NCBI RefSeq assembly: GCF_007713715.1
Contig: NZ_VJWX01000017.1
Coordinates: 1 to 34,236 of the forward strand
Direction of reading: 5' to 3'
Length of the DNA: 34,236 nucleotides
Source: Amycolatopsis rhizosphaerae
Lineage (GTDB): Bacteria > Actinomycetota > Actinomycetes > Mycobacteriales > Pseudonocardiaceae
Both the position numbers and the translations under genes were made by a program. Numbering within the stretch: position 1 is the stretch's first letter; every line of letters begins with the position of its first letter. The notes beneath the pieces were generated by a model, which was not told where the DNA came from, did no database searches, and saw only the letters and a list, made by a program, of their open reading frames with translations. This document shows, piece by piece, positions 24,155-31,632 of the stretch.

Positions 24155-24913
24155 ATGGCGGATCGCCTCGCCGGAAAGGTCGCCGTGATCACCGGCGCGG
24201 GCTCGGGCATCGGACGTGCGGTGGCGGAGCGGTTCGCCGAGGAGGGCGCGGTCGTCGCCGCCTGGGACGTGAACGAACCCGCCGCGGCCAAAACGGCGAA
24301 AACGCTCGTGGAGCGCGGCGCCATGGCGACGAGTTTCGCGGTCGACGTTTCCTCGTCGGCGTCGGTGCGAGCCGCGGCCGCGGGAGTGCTGGAGCAGTTC
24401 GGCACCGTGGACGTCCTGGTCAACAACGCCGGGATCTTCGATTACTACACCACCCTGAGGGACACCACCGAGGAAGCCTGGGACCGCGTGCTCGACGTGA
24501 ATCTCAAGGGGATGTTCCTGGTCACCCAGGCCTTGCTGGACGCGCTGATCGAAGGCGGCGGAGTCGTCGTGAACACCTCTTCGATCTCCGGGATGATCGC
24601 GGGCGGCGGTGGTGTCGCGTACACCTCGTCCAAGCACGGGGTCGTCGGGTTCACGCGGCAGCTGGCGCTCGAGTACGGGAAACAGGGGGTGCGGGCCAAT
24701 GCGGTCCTGCCCGGCGCGGTCGAAACCGAAATGACCAAACCACTTCTCGCACAGAAAGATCTGCCCATTCTGGAAACCGTGCGGAGCGTGCCCGCCGGGC
24801 GACATGCGCAGCCGGATGAGATCGCCGACACGGTGCTGTTCCTGGCCAGTGACGAAGCGAGGTTCGTCTACGGCACGAGCTTCGTCGTCGACGGAGGGTG
24901 GACGATCGTCTGA
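24155..24913 (+). CDS. SDR-family oxidoreductase (2)
   Basis: A 252-residue classical SDR. TGAGSGIG (13-20), an Asp after the second strand (AWDVNE), which favours NAD(H) over NADP(H), then NNAG, Ser143, Tyr156 and Lys160 (YTSSK) and VVDGGWT. ATG 24155 follows GAGAGGAG; a GTG three bases earlier is too close to that site. The cofactor contrast with SDR 1 suggests opposite directions, one reductase and one alcohol dehydrogenase, which is inference. It is the last gene of the + strand run. Confidence 0.94.
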   Translation: MADRLAGKVAVITGAGSGIGRAVAERFAEEGAVVAAWDVNEPAAAKTAKTLVERGAMATSFAVDVSSSASVRAAAAGVLEQFGTVDVLVNNAGIFDYYTTLRDTTEEAWDRVLDVNLKGMFLVTQALLDALIEGGGVVVNTSSISGMIAGGGGVAYTSSKHGVVGFTRQLALEYGKQGVRANAVLPGAVETEMTKPLLAQKDLPILETVRSVPAGRHAQPDEIADTVLFLASDEARFVYGTSFVVDGGWTIV

Positions 24914-24937
24914 ACGCGCCGTGGCAGGCGGCGATTC

Positions 24938-24978
24938 CTGGGGAAATCAGTTCTGGGGAAAGCACATTTTCGGGGAAA
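24938..24978. repeat. Three copies of TGGGGAAA-type repeat
   Basis: CTGGGGAAA at 24938-24946 and 24953-24961 and TCGGGGAAA at 24970-24978, starting 15 and 17 bases apart, each preceded by TTC or TTT. They lie between the SDR gene and the secreted-protein gene. Half-sites recur on roughly the same DNA face only loosely, so this is a candidate regulator site rather than a proven one. Confidence 0.5.
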
Positions 24979-25002
24979 CCCGTTCTTTTCACCACTGGGG
25001 TT

Positions 25003-25023
25003 GCGCGGAAGGAAGCTCCGCGC
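25003..25023 (+). terminator. Stem-loop GCGCGGA / TCCGCGC
   Basis: A perfect 7-base stem with a 7-base loop, 18 bases before the secreted-protein start and downstream of the SDR operon. There is no T-run. It may end the upstream transcript or act as a leader hairpin near the ribosome site. Confidence 0.4.
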
Positions 25024-25040
25024 GTAATCAAGAGAAACGG

Positions 25041-26021
25041 ATGAAGATGTTCTCGTCTGAGTCACGCACGCCGGCAAGACGCGGCTTCCGGGGAGCCGCG
25101 GTGCTATCGGCGGCCCTCGCCACCCTCGCGCTGGCGGTCGCGCCGGCACACGCCGCGGGACCGGTGACGCCACTGTTCACCCTTCCGCCGGGCAACGTCG
25201 CGCCCGAGTCGCTGACCGCCGACCCGGCCACCGGGGACATCTTCGTCTCCAGTTACACCAACGGCGAGGTCGACCGCCGTCCCGCCGGTGCGGGGCAGGC
25301 ACAGGTGTTCATCGCGGCCGGCGCGGACGGCCGCGCGAACGCCACCGGGGTCAAGGTCGACGGGGCGGGCAGGCTGTGGGTGCTGGGCGGCCCCACCGGA
25401 CTGGTCGACGTGTACGACGTCAAGACCGCCCAGCGGATCGCGGCCTTCACCAGCGGTCGCACCGACGGGCTGCTCAACGACCTCACGTTCGGCCCGGACG
25501 GAAGCGCCTACATCACCGACTCGTACCTGCCGGTCGTCTACCGGGTCACGCCCGCGGACCTCGCGGGCTCGCCCAACGGCGCCGCATTGCCCGAATGGCT
25601 TTCGCTGACCGGTACGCCCGCCGACTACGGCACCACGAAACAGTTGAACCTCAACGGGATCGCCGCGTACGGCGGCTACCTGGTGACGGTCAACTCCACG
25701 ACGGGACAGCTGTTCCGGATCTGCCTGGCCAGCCGCACGGTCAGCGTTGTCCAGAGCAGCACCCAGTTCGTCACCGGCGACGGTCTGACCATCGCCGGTG
25801 ACCAGATGTGGATCAGCCAGAACTACCGCAACACGGTGGTTCGGGCCGGACTCAGCGACGACGCCGGTGTCGCCACCACGGAGGTCACGTTCACCAGCGA
25901 CGACCTCCGGATTCCCAGTTCGGTGATCCGCTACGGCGGGCAGACGGTCGTGACCCGCGGCCAGTTCGGCAATCCGACGCCCGTGACCCCGTTCGACGTG
26001 GCAGTGGTCGGCGGGATCTAG
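25041..26021 (+). CDS. Secreted beta-propeller (SMP-30-like) protein
   Basis: A 326-residue exported protein. Signal peptide: basic start (TPARRGFRG), hydrophobic core AAVLSAALATLALAVA and AHA-A cleavage at about residues 36-39. The mature part has blade-like repeats (ESLTADPATGDIFVSSY, VKVDGAGRLWVLGG, LTFGPDGSAYITDS, LTIAGDQMWISQN), as in SMP-30/gluconolactonase or NHL-type six-bladed propellers. ATG 25041 is used; ATG 25047 is possible, and the ribosome site (AGAGAAA) is weak. It may bind or hydrolyse a lactone, but catalytic metal ligands cannot be confirmed by eye. It ends 50 bases from the convergent regulator, at a large hairpin. Confidence 0.87.
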   Translation: MKMFSSESRTPARRGFRGAAVLSAALATLALAVAPAHAAGPVTPLFTLPPGNVAPESLTADPATGDIFVSSYTNGEVDRRPAGAGQAQVFIAAGADGRANATGVKVDGAGRLWVLGGPTGLVDVYDVKTAQRIAAFTSGRTDGLLNDLTFGPDGSAYITDSYLPVVYRVTPADLAGSPNGAALPEWLSLTGTPADYGTTKQLNLNGIAAYGGYLVTVNSTTGQLFRICLASRTVSVVQSSTQFVTGDGLTIAGDQMWISQNYRNTVVRAGLSDDAGVATTEVTFTSDDLRIPSSVIRYGGQTVVTRGQFGNPTPVTPFDVAVVGGI

Positions 26022-26046
26022 CGGACGAACTCCGCTGTGCCGTAGC

Positions 26047-26101
26047 GCCTCCCGGGACGGCTCCGACGACCTCAGCCGTCGTCGGCCCCGTCCCGGGAGG
26101 C
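26047..26101. terminator. Long bidirectional stem-loop between convergent genes
   Basis: Arms GCCTCCCGGGACGG (26047-26060) and CCGTCCCGGGAGGC (26088-26101) are perfectly complementary over 14 bases. Inside, CCGACGAC (26063-26070) and GTCGTCGG (26078-26085) add 8 more pairs around a 7-base loop, after a 2x2 mismatch. It lies between a + strand and a minus-strand gene that point at each other, and the right half encodes the regulator's last ten residues. There is no T-tract. Confidence 0.85.
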
Positions 26102-26947
26102 CATCTCCGACAGCCGCCGCATGGCGTCGTGGTCGGCGCTGCCGGGCTCGGCCTGGTAGATCGTCATCCGCTGCCCGCCGACGCCGAGGCGGAGTACCTC
26201 GTAGTCGAACGTGACCTCGCCGATTTCCGGATGCCGGAACCGGGCTTGCGCGCTCCGGCGCTGCCGGACGTCGTAACGTTGCCATATTCCGCCGAATTCG
26301 GCACTGTCCCGGGAAAGTTCCTCGACCAGCGCGGTGAGTTCCGGCGCCTCGGGTTCGTCGGCGAGCAGCGAGCGCAGTTGGGCGGACGTGCTGACCGCGG
26401 CCTCCTCCCAGTCGGCGTAGAGCCGCCTCGCGGCGGGATGCAGGAACAGGTAGCGGATCGTGTTACGGCGTTCGGCGGGCCAGTCCGCCATTCCGGGGAA
26501 CAACGCGAGCGCCTCGGGGTTGGCGCCGAGGATGTCGCTGGTCCGGCTGAGGACGTACGCGGGCCAGGGGCGCACGGTCTGGAGCAGCCGCCGGATTCCG
26601 GGGCGCACCTCGCGCTCCGACGGGGTTGCCGGGGACAGCACGCGCTGTGCGGTGTGGTTGGCCAGTGCGTACAGGTGCGCGTGCTCCTCCCGGTTGAGCC
26701 GCAGCGCACTCGCGAGCCCGTCGAGGACCACACCACTCGGATTGGTTTCGCGGCCCTGCTCGAGGCGGATGTAGTACTGGACGCTGAGCCCGGCGAGGGT
26801 GGCGAGTTCCTCCCTGCGCAGCCCCTGCGTCCTGCGCAGGCCGGTGCCCTCGGGCAGCCCGACGTCGGCCGGGCGCAGCCGCGCGCGGCGGGCGACGAGA
26901 AATTCGCCGAGCAAAGTGGACTTACTCGTTCTCCCGGGCCTGACCAT
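26072..26947 (-). CDS. XRE-family regulator with MmyB-like ligand domain
   Basis: A 291-residue regulator. Residues about 10-75 form an XRE helix-turn-helix (LRREELATLAGLSVQYYIRLEQG), followed by the MmyB-type ligand-binding domain (PAYVLSRTSDILGANPEALALFPG, RYLFLHPAARRLYADWE, RHPEIGEVTFDYEVLRL). ATG 26947 is preceded by AGGAG; an in-frame ATG at 27022 would add 25 low-complexity residues encoded by a C/T/G repeat. It diverges from the MFS exporter gene. Such regulators commonly control the neighbouring exporter or reductase, and the inverted repeat at 26979-27009 is a likely site. Confidence 0.94.
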   Translation of the reverse strand: MVRPGRTSKSTLLGEFLVARRARLRPADVGLPEGTGLRRTQGLRREELATLAGLSVQYYIRLEQGRETNPSGVVLDGLASALRLNREEHAHLYALANHTAQRVLSPATPSEREVRPGIRRLLQTVRPWPAYVLSRTSDILGANPEALALFPGMADWPAERRNTIRYLFLHPAARRLYADWEEAAVSTSAQLRSLLADEPEAPELTALVEELSRDSAEFGGIWQRYDVRQRRSAQARFRHPEIGEVTFDYEVLRLGVGGQRMTIYQAEPGSADHDAMRRLSEMASRDGADDG

Positions 26948-26978
26948 CCCCACTGCTCCTGTGTTTCCGTGCCGGTCC

Positions 26979-27009
26979 CCGTGCCTGTCCCTGTCAGTGG
27001 CAGGCACGG
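26979..27009. promoter_or_regulatory. Inverted repeat in the regulator/MFS divergent region
   Basis: CCGTGCCTG (26979-26987) and CAGGCACGG (27001-27009) form perfect 9-base arms around 13 bases, within a C/T/G-rich stretch of short direct repeats (GGTCCCCGTGCCTGTCCCTGTC). The site lies 32 bases upstream of the regulator start codon, where a repressor would block both directions. Palindrome GTGATCAC (27074-27081) lies nearer the MFS gene. Confidence 0.55.
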
Positions 27010-27143
27010 TGGTGATACCCACACTGCGGTCTTTTTGATGACATTACTTGCTGACAGGGTGGAAATCGTCCGGGTGATCACACCGTCTGTCTCGCGAAGG
27101 CGGTTCGGCCGGGGCACAGCCGAACGCCGAAGGAAGGAAACCG

Positions 27144-28583
27144 GTGACCGAAACAGTCACGCCCAGTCCCGCGCGGCGCGGCCGCTGGGCTGGTCCCGCA
27201 CCGGAACGGGCGGGCTTCGGCGGGCGGTTCACCACGGCGACCTCCCTTGGTTCGGTCCTCAATCCCGTCAACTCGTCGATCATCGCGATCGCGCTGGTGG
27301 CCATCGGCCGGTCGTTCGGTGTCGGCGCCGACGCCACCACCTGGCTGGTGTCCGCGCTGTACGTGGCGACGGCGGTCGGGCAGCCGACCGCCGGACGTCT
27401 CGCCGATCTCTTCGGCCCGCGGCGGATCTACGTCGCGGGGTCGATGCTCGTGGGGATCGGTGGCCTGACCGGATTCCTGGCCCAGTCGCTCACCGTGCTG
27501 GTGATCGCACGGGTGATCATCGGTCTCGGCACGTCGGCGGCCTACCCGGCCGCGATGGCCATGGTGCGGCGGCAGTCCGAGCGGCTCGGGACCCCGGCAC
27601 CCGGGGGAGTGCTCAGCGCGCTGGCGATCGCGGGCTGGACGAGCATGGCCGTCGGGCCGCCGCTCGGTGGCCTGCTCATCGCCATCGGCGGCTGGCGGGC
27701 CACGCTGATCGTCAACGTGCCACTGGCGGCGATCAGCCTGCTGTGCGCGCTGCTGTGGCTGCCCGCCGACGAACGCCGGGAACGCGGGACCTCCTCGCGG
27801 CTGCGGACGTTCGATCCGGCCGGGATGGTGCTGTTCGCGGTGGTGCTGATCAGCCTGCTCGTGTTCCTGATGGACCTGACCTCGCCGCGCTGGTGGCTGC
27901 TGGGCGTGTCCGTCGTGCTGCTGGGCGTGCTGATCGGGTGGGAGCTGCGGAATCCCACGCCGTTCCTCGACGTGCGGATGCTGGCGACCCACCGCGCGCT
28001 GACCACGACCTACCTGCGGTACGCGGTCACCATGCTGGTGACCTACTGCTTCCTCTACGGCTGGACGATGTGGCTCGAGCAGAGCGCGCACTTTTCCAGC
28101 TCGGCCACCGGGCTGCTGATGGTTCCGTGTTTCGTCGTGGCGGCCGCCGGTTCGGCGCTCATCGCGCGGTGCGGAGTGTGGGGTCCGCTGCTGGCGGGCA
28201 CCGTCGCGCTCACCGCGGCCAGCGCGTCGCTGCTGTTGTTGCACGCGGACTCGCCGCTGTGGCTGCTCGTTGCCACCAGCGTGCTGTTCGGCCTGCAGAA
28301 CGGGCTGAACGCGGTGAGCAACCAGAGCGCGATGTACCGCCAGGCGCCCGCCTCGCACACCGGTTCGGCCGCCGGGCTGCTGCGCACCTTCTCCTACCTC
28401 GGGGCGATCGCGTCGGCGAGCCTGATCAGCCTCACCTTCGGTGCCCAGGCCGAGGACCACGGCCTGCACCACCTGGCCCTCATTCTCACGGTCGGTTCCG
28501 CGGCGACGATCCTCACCGTCGCGTTCGACCGTGAGCTCCGGCGGAAACCCACGCCCGCGAAGCTTCCTGACCACGGCAAGTGA
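27144..28583 (+). CDS. MFS drug exporter (DHA2-like, 14 helices)
   Basis: A 479-residue major-facilitator protein with about 14 membrane helices. Seen: the loop 2-3 motif GRLADLFGPRRIY (motif A-like), an N-terminal helix with LGSVLNPVNSSIIAIAL, helix-4 region IARVIIGLG, motif C-like GWTSMAVGPPLGGLL, and a C-terminal GLLRTFSYLG. DHA2 transporters export drugs by proton antiport. GTG 27144 follows GAAGGAAGGAAA. It diverges from the XRE regulator and precedes an isochorismatase-fold gene by 25 bases: a common actinobacterial regulator/exporter/hydrolase trio. Confidence 0.94.
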   Translation: MTETVTPSPARRGRWAGPAPERAGFGGRFTTATSLGSVLNPVNSSIIAIALVAIGRSFGVGADATTWLVSALYVATAVGQPTAGRLADLFGPRRIYVAGSMLVGIGGLTGFLAQSLTVLVIARVIIGLGTSAAYPAAMAMVRRQSERLGTPAPGGVLSALAIAGWTSMAVGPPLGGLLIAIGGWRATLIVNVPLAAISLLCALLWLPADERRERGTSSRLRTFDPAGMVLFAVVLISLLVFLMDLTSPRWWLLGVSVVLLGVLIGWELRNPTPFLDVRMLATHRALTTTYLRYAVTMLVTYCFLYGWTMWLEQSAHFSSSATGLLMVPCFVVAAAGSALIARCGVWGPLLAGTVALTAASASLLLLHADSPLWLLVATSVLFGLQNGLNAVSNQSAMYRQAPASHTGSAAGLLRTFSYLGAIASASLISLTFGAQAEDHGLHHLALILTVGSAATILTVAFDRELRRKPTPAKLPDHGK

Positions 28584-28608
28584 CTACACCAAGGAGAAAG
28601 AGAACAAC

Positions 28609-29169
28609 GTGGCCATCACCACGATCGACCGCAACACCGCACTGATCGTCGTCGACCTGCAGAAGGGGATCGTGGCGCTGCCCACCGTCCACTCCGCCGA
28701 CGAGATCGTCGAGCGCAGCAACCGGCTGCTGGCCGCTTTCCACCGGCACGGCCTGCCGGTCGTCCTGGTCAACGTCGACGGCGGCGCGCCGGGCCGCACC
28801 GACGCCAACGCCGGTGGCGGGGAACTGCCCGCGGACTTCACCGAGTTCGTCCCCGAACTCGACCGGCAGCCCACGGACATCGTGGTGACGAAGCCGAACT
28901 GGGGTGCCTTCTACGGGACCTCGCTCGACCTCCGGCTGCGCCGCCTCGGCGTCACCCAGGTGGTGCTGGCCGGCATCGCGACCAGCATCGGTGTCGAGTC
29001 GACCGCCCGCGCGGCCCACGAACGCGGCTACCACGTCACGCTCGCGGTGGACGCCATGACCGACCTGAACCCCGAGACGCACCGGAACAGCATCGAGCGG
29101 ATCTTCCCGATGCTCGGTGAGAGCGGTACCGCGCAGGAGATCATCGATCACCTGAAGGAATCTCACTGA
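28609..29169 (+). CDS. Isochorismatase-fold hydrolase lacking the catalytic Cys
   Basis: A 186-residue cysteine-hydrolase/isochorismatase-superfamily protein: Asp16 in LIVVDLQKG and Lys95 in VVTKPNWGAFYGT are the acid and base of the usual triad. The third residue, Cys in most members (TxxCVxxTA), is Gly128 here (TSIGVESTA), as in true isochorismatases of the PhzD/EntB type. So an amidase or nicotinamidase reaction is unlikely; vinyl-ether hydrolysis or a binding role is more likely. GTG 28609 is preceded by AAGGAGAAAGAGA. It forms an operon with the MFS gene. Confidence 0.92.
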   Translation: MAITTIDRNTALIVVDLQKGIVALPTVHSADEIVERSNRLLAAFHRHGLPVVLVNVDGGAPGRTDANAGGGELPADFTEFVPELDRQPTDIVVTKPNWGAFYGTSLDLRLRRLGVTQVVLAGIATSIGVESTARAAHERGYHVTLAVDAMTDLNPETHRNSIERIFPMLGESGTAQEIIDHLKESH

Positions 29170-29183
29170 CCGATCGGGTTCCC

Positions 29184-29232
29184 GAACCGTTTGCCGGCCC
29201 CTCTTCCCCAGGGAGGAGCCGGCAAACGGTTC
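29184..29232. terminator. Strong bidirectional terminator, 15-base perfect stem
   Basis: GAACCGTTTGCCGGC (29184-29198) pairs perfectly with GCCGGCAAACGGTTC (29218-29232); CCTC/GAGG inside extends it. It sits 15 bases after the isochorismatase-fold gene and ahead of the convergent SnoaL-like gene's stop, and so can end both transcripts. A short T/C-rich stretch follows on the + strand. Confidence 0.9.
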
Positions 29233-29304
29233 TCCCGTCTTCGCGGCTCGGCCCCCGCGCCGCGGTGACCTGACTGGTCCTCGGTGGACTTTCAGGCCGT
29301 CCGG

Positions 29305-29715
29305 TCACATCAGCTGGTGCGCCGCCAAAGTCATCGGATTCATGTAGTCGCGGAAGTGCGCCACCTGTCCGTCGCGCCGGGTGATGAACCAGGCGCAGCT
29401 GATCTCGACCGGTGTGCCTTCGGCGGTCTGGTGGTGGCCGTCGCCTTCGATGATGACCTCGTCGCCGACATCGCGCACTCGGACGTTGTCGAAGGATCCG
29501 AAGCGCAGGCGCCCGTTCTCGGCGTCGAAGACCTCACGCAGGCGGGCGGCGATCGCGTCCCGCCCCTCGATCCGGCGTTCGGCCTCCCGGGGCGAGAAGG
29601 GGAATTCGTGCACGGCATCGGGGGCGTAGATGCGCGCCCAGCCGTCGACGTCGCCGTCGGCGAGGCAGCCGAACGCCTCGGCCAGCCAGCCGGGAACAAC
29701 GGACACAGGAGCCAT
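29305..29715 (-). CDS. SnoaL-like (NTF2-fold) protein
   Basis: A 136-residue protein of the SnoaL/NTF2 type: WLAEAFGCLADGDVDGWARIYAPDAVHEFPF, then IEGRDAIAARLREVF and a strand-rich C-terminus ending in AHFRDYMNP. Members include polyketide cyclases, isomerases and stress proteins; this branch (phenazine-biosynthesis-like or general) cannot be fixed. ATG 29715 follows GGAGG with good spacing; an upstream in-frame start at 29877 would add 54 residues that overlap the tetR-like remnants and lack the family pattern. Confidence 0.88.
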   Translation of the reverse strand: MAPVSVVPGWLAEAFGCLADGDVDGWARIYAPDAVHEFPFSPREAERRIEGRDAIAARLREVFDAENGRLRFGSFDNVRVRDVGDEVIIEGDGHHQTAEGTPVEISCAWFITRRDGQVAHFRDYMNPMTLAAHQLM

Positions 29716-29753
29716 GGCATCCTCCGGTAGAATTTCGGACCGTGAGTCCCCAT

Positions 29754-29825
29754 CGTGACCGAGCCCGGGGTGTCGGTATCGGCGAAGAGCGCCTCGGCGG
29801 CGGTCAGGATCCGAGGCGCCGGCAC
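29754..29825 (-). pseudogene. Fragment resembling the start of a TetR regulator
   Basis: About 24 codons reading RILTAAEALFADTDTPG, the first helix of a TetR DNA-binding domain; the expected helix-turn-helix residues after it are missing and the frame then runs into unrelated sequence before the SnoaL-like gene. It lies head to head with the TetR C-terminal fragment on the + strand, suggesting one broken and partly inverted gene. The assignment rests on a short match. Confidence 0.45.
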
Positions 29826-29827
29826 GG

Positions 29828-30163
29828 GAGCGGATCATCGCGTTCCTGGACGCGGTGCTCACCTTCAAGCTGAACAACCGTCACCTCATCCGCGCACGAG
29901 AAGTCGCCTCCACCGGAGCACTGCGAACCGAGCGTTACCTGTGGATGCAGGACACGCTGCGGACTCTGATCGCCGACGCCATGCCCAGGGCGACCGACGG
30001 CGATGCCGGATACACCGCCCACGCCCTGCTCGCCGCGATCCACATCGACCTTGTCGAGGAATTGCTGGCCAGCGGATCCACATCCGACCAGATCCGCCAC
30101 TCTCAGGCCGCCTTCGCGCGGGCGGTCATCGCCGACGTGCCGAGGCGTGACAGCCGCTGTTGA
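29828..30163 (+). pseudogene. TetR-family regulator remnant (C-terminal domain only)
   Basis: About 111 codons reading as the ligand-binding half of a TetR-type regulator: ERIIAFLDAVLTFKLNNRHLIRARE, then WMQDTLRTLIADAM and YTAHALLAAIHIDLVEELLASG. No DNA-binding domain precedes it: upstream in frame are Arg-rich, non-conserved codons. GTG 29855 could start a 102-residue product, but without the helix-turn-helix it cannot work as a normal repressor. The end lies one base from the pntB stop on the other strand. Confidence 0.6.
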
Positions 30164-30164
30164 T

Positions 30165-31628
30165 CTACGCTGCAGCGCGCTGCGCCCGTGCCGGGGAGAG
30201 TGCTCCGACGATTTCGTCGACCTTGGTCTTGGCGTCGCCGAAGAGCATCTGGGTGTTTTCCCGGAAGAAGAGCGGGTTCTGCACACCGGCGTAGCCGGCG
30301 GCCATGGAGCGTTTGAAGACGACGACGTCCTTGGCTTCCCAGACCCGGAGGACCGGCATGCCGGCGATGGGGCTGCCGGGGTCTTCGGCCGCGGCCGGGT
30401 TGACGGTGTCGTTGGCGCCGATGACCAGGACGACGTCGGTTCCGGCCAGGTCGTCGTTGATCTCGTCCATCTCCAGCACGATGTCGTACGGCACCTTCGC
30501 TTCGGCCAGCAGCACGTTCATGTGCCCGGGGAGGCGCCCGGCGACGGGGTGGATTCCGAAGCGGACGTCGGCACCGCGCTCGCGCAGGAGGCGGGCGAGT
30601 TCGGCGACCGGGTACTGCGCCTGGGCGACGGCCATGCCGTAGCCCGGTGTGATGACCACGCGCGACGCGGAGGCCAGCAGTTCGGCGGTCTCCTCGGCCG
30701 AGATCTCGCGGTGCTCACCGTGCTCGGTGCCGTCGGTGGCCTTGGCCTCGATGCCGAAGCCACCGGCGATGACCGAGGCGAAGGACCGGTTCATCGCTTT
30801 GCACATGAGGTAGGACAGGTAGGCGCCCGAGGAGCCGACCAGCGCGCCCGTGACGATCAACAGGTCGTTGTCGAGCAGGAAGCCCGAGGCCGCCGCGGCC
30901 CAGCCGGAGTAGCTGTTGAGCATCGAGACCACGACCGGCATGTCGCCGCCGCCGATGGAGGCGACCAGGTGCCAGCCCAGCGCCAGGGCGACCAGCGTGA
31001 TCAGGGCGAGGACGATCGTGCCCGTGCGGTCGGTCCTGTCGTGGGAGACGACGAGGTAGACCACGCTCAGCACGGCGAAGACGACGAGCGCACCGACGTT
31101 GATGAAGTTCTTGCCCGGCAGCATGAGCGGGGCGCTCTTGATCTTCGCCGACAGCTTGAGGTTGGCCACGATCGAGCCGGTGAAGGTGACCGCGCCGATG
31201 AAGATGCCGATGGCGATCTCGGCGTTGTGGATGTTCCACAGCGAGATCGGCGACTCGGCCGGTTCGCCGGACAGCAGGCCTTCGCGGTGGCCGACCCAGC
31301 CGATCAGCACGGCGGCCAGACCGACGAAGGAGTGCAGCAGGGCGATCAGTTCGGGCATGCCGGTCATCTGGACGATCCGGGCACGCCACAGGCCGATCGC
31401 ACCACCGGCCGCGACGGCGACGAACATCAGGACGATGCCCGGCGTGCCGTTGCTGCCGCCGCTGTCGATGACGTAGACGATCGTGGCGAGAAGGGCGACG
31501 CCCATGCCGGTGACGCCGTAGGTCCAGCCCTGTCGGGCGCTTTCGTGCCTGGACAGTCCGGCGAGGCTGAGGATGAAGAGCAGCGCGGCGACGACGTACG
31601 CCGCGGTGGCCATGGCGGAGACGGTCAT
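30165..31628 (-). CDS. pntB: NAD(P) transhydrogenase subunit beta
   Basis: A 487-residue membrane subunit of the proton-translocating transhydrogenase, which passes hydride between NADH and NADP+ to make NADPH. About eight to nine helices are followed by the NADP-binding domain III with [42 protein letters not shown] and MDEIND, all family hallmarks. ATG 31628 lies 4 bases after the pntA stop with GAGGGAAC upstream. It is general metabolism, beyond the cluster edge, though NADPH supply would help biosynthesis. Confidence 0.97.
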   Translation of the reverse strand: MTVSAMATAAYVVAALLFILSLAGLSRHESARQGWTYGVTGMGVALLATIVYVIDSGGSNGTPGIVLMFVAVAAGGAIGLWRARIVQMTGMPELIALLHSFVGLAAVLIGWVGHREGLLSGEPAESPISLWNIHNAEIAIGIFIGAVTFTGSIVANLKLSAKIKSAPLMLPGKNFINVGALVVFAVLSVVYLVVSHDRTDRTGTIVLALITLVALALGWHLVASIGGGDMPVVVSMLNSYSGWAAAASGFLLDNDLLIVTGALVGSSGAYLSYLMCKAMNRSFASVIAGGFGIEAKATDGTEHGEHREISAEETAELLASASRVVITPGYGMAVAQAQYPVAELARLLRERGADVRFGIHPVAGRLPGHMNVLLAEAKVPYDIVLEMDEINDDLAGTDVVLVIGANDTVNPAAAEDPGSPIAGMPVLRVWEAKDVVVFKRSMAAGYAGVQNPLFFRENTQMLFGDAKTKVDEIVGALSPARAQRAAA

Positions 31629-31632
31629 GTCG

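Noticed and set aside
22973-24805. A 610-codon minus-strand open frame
   Set aside because: Antisense to KASIII and the two SDR genes; no recognisable domain.
26981-27022. Short C/T/G repeats as a possible CRISPR or satellite
   Set aside because: Only a few 6-base units (GTCCCC, GTGCCT, GTCCCT), with no regular spacers; better explained as a local repeat with a dyad.
25808-28534. A 908-codon open frame on the + strand
   Set aside because: It runs in the wrong frame or antisense through the propeller, regulator and MFS genes, is Arg/Gly/His/Gln-rich and has no domain. It is an effect of high GC content.
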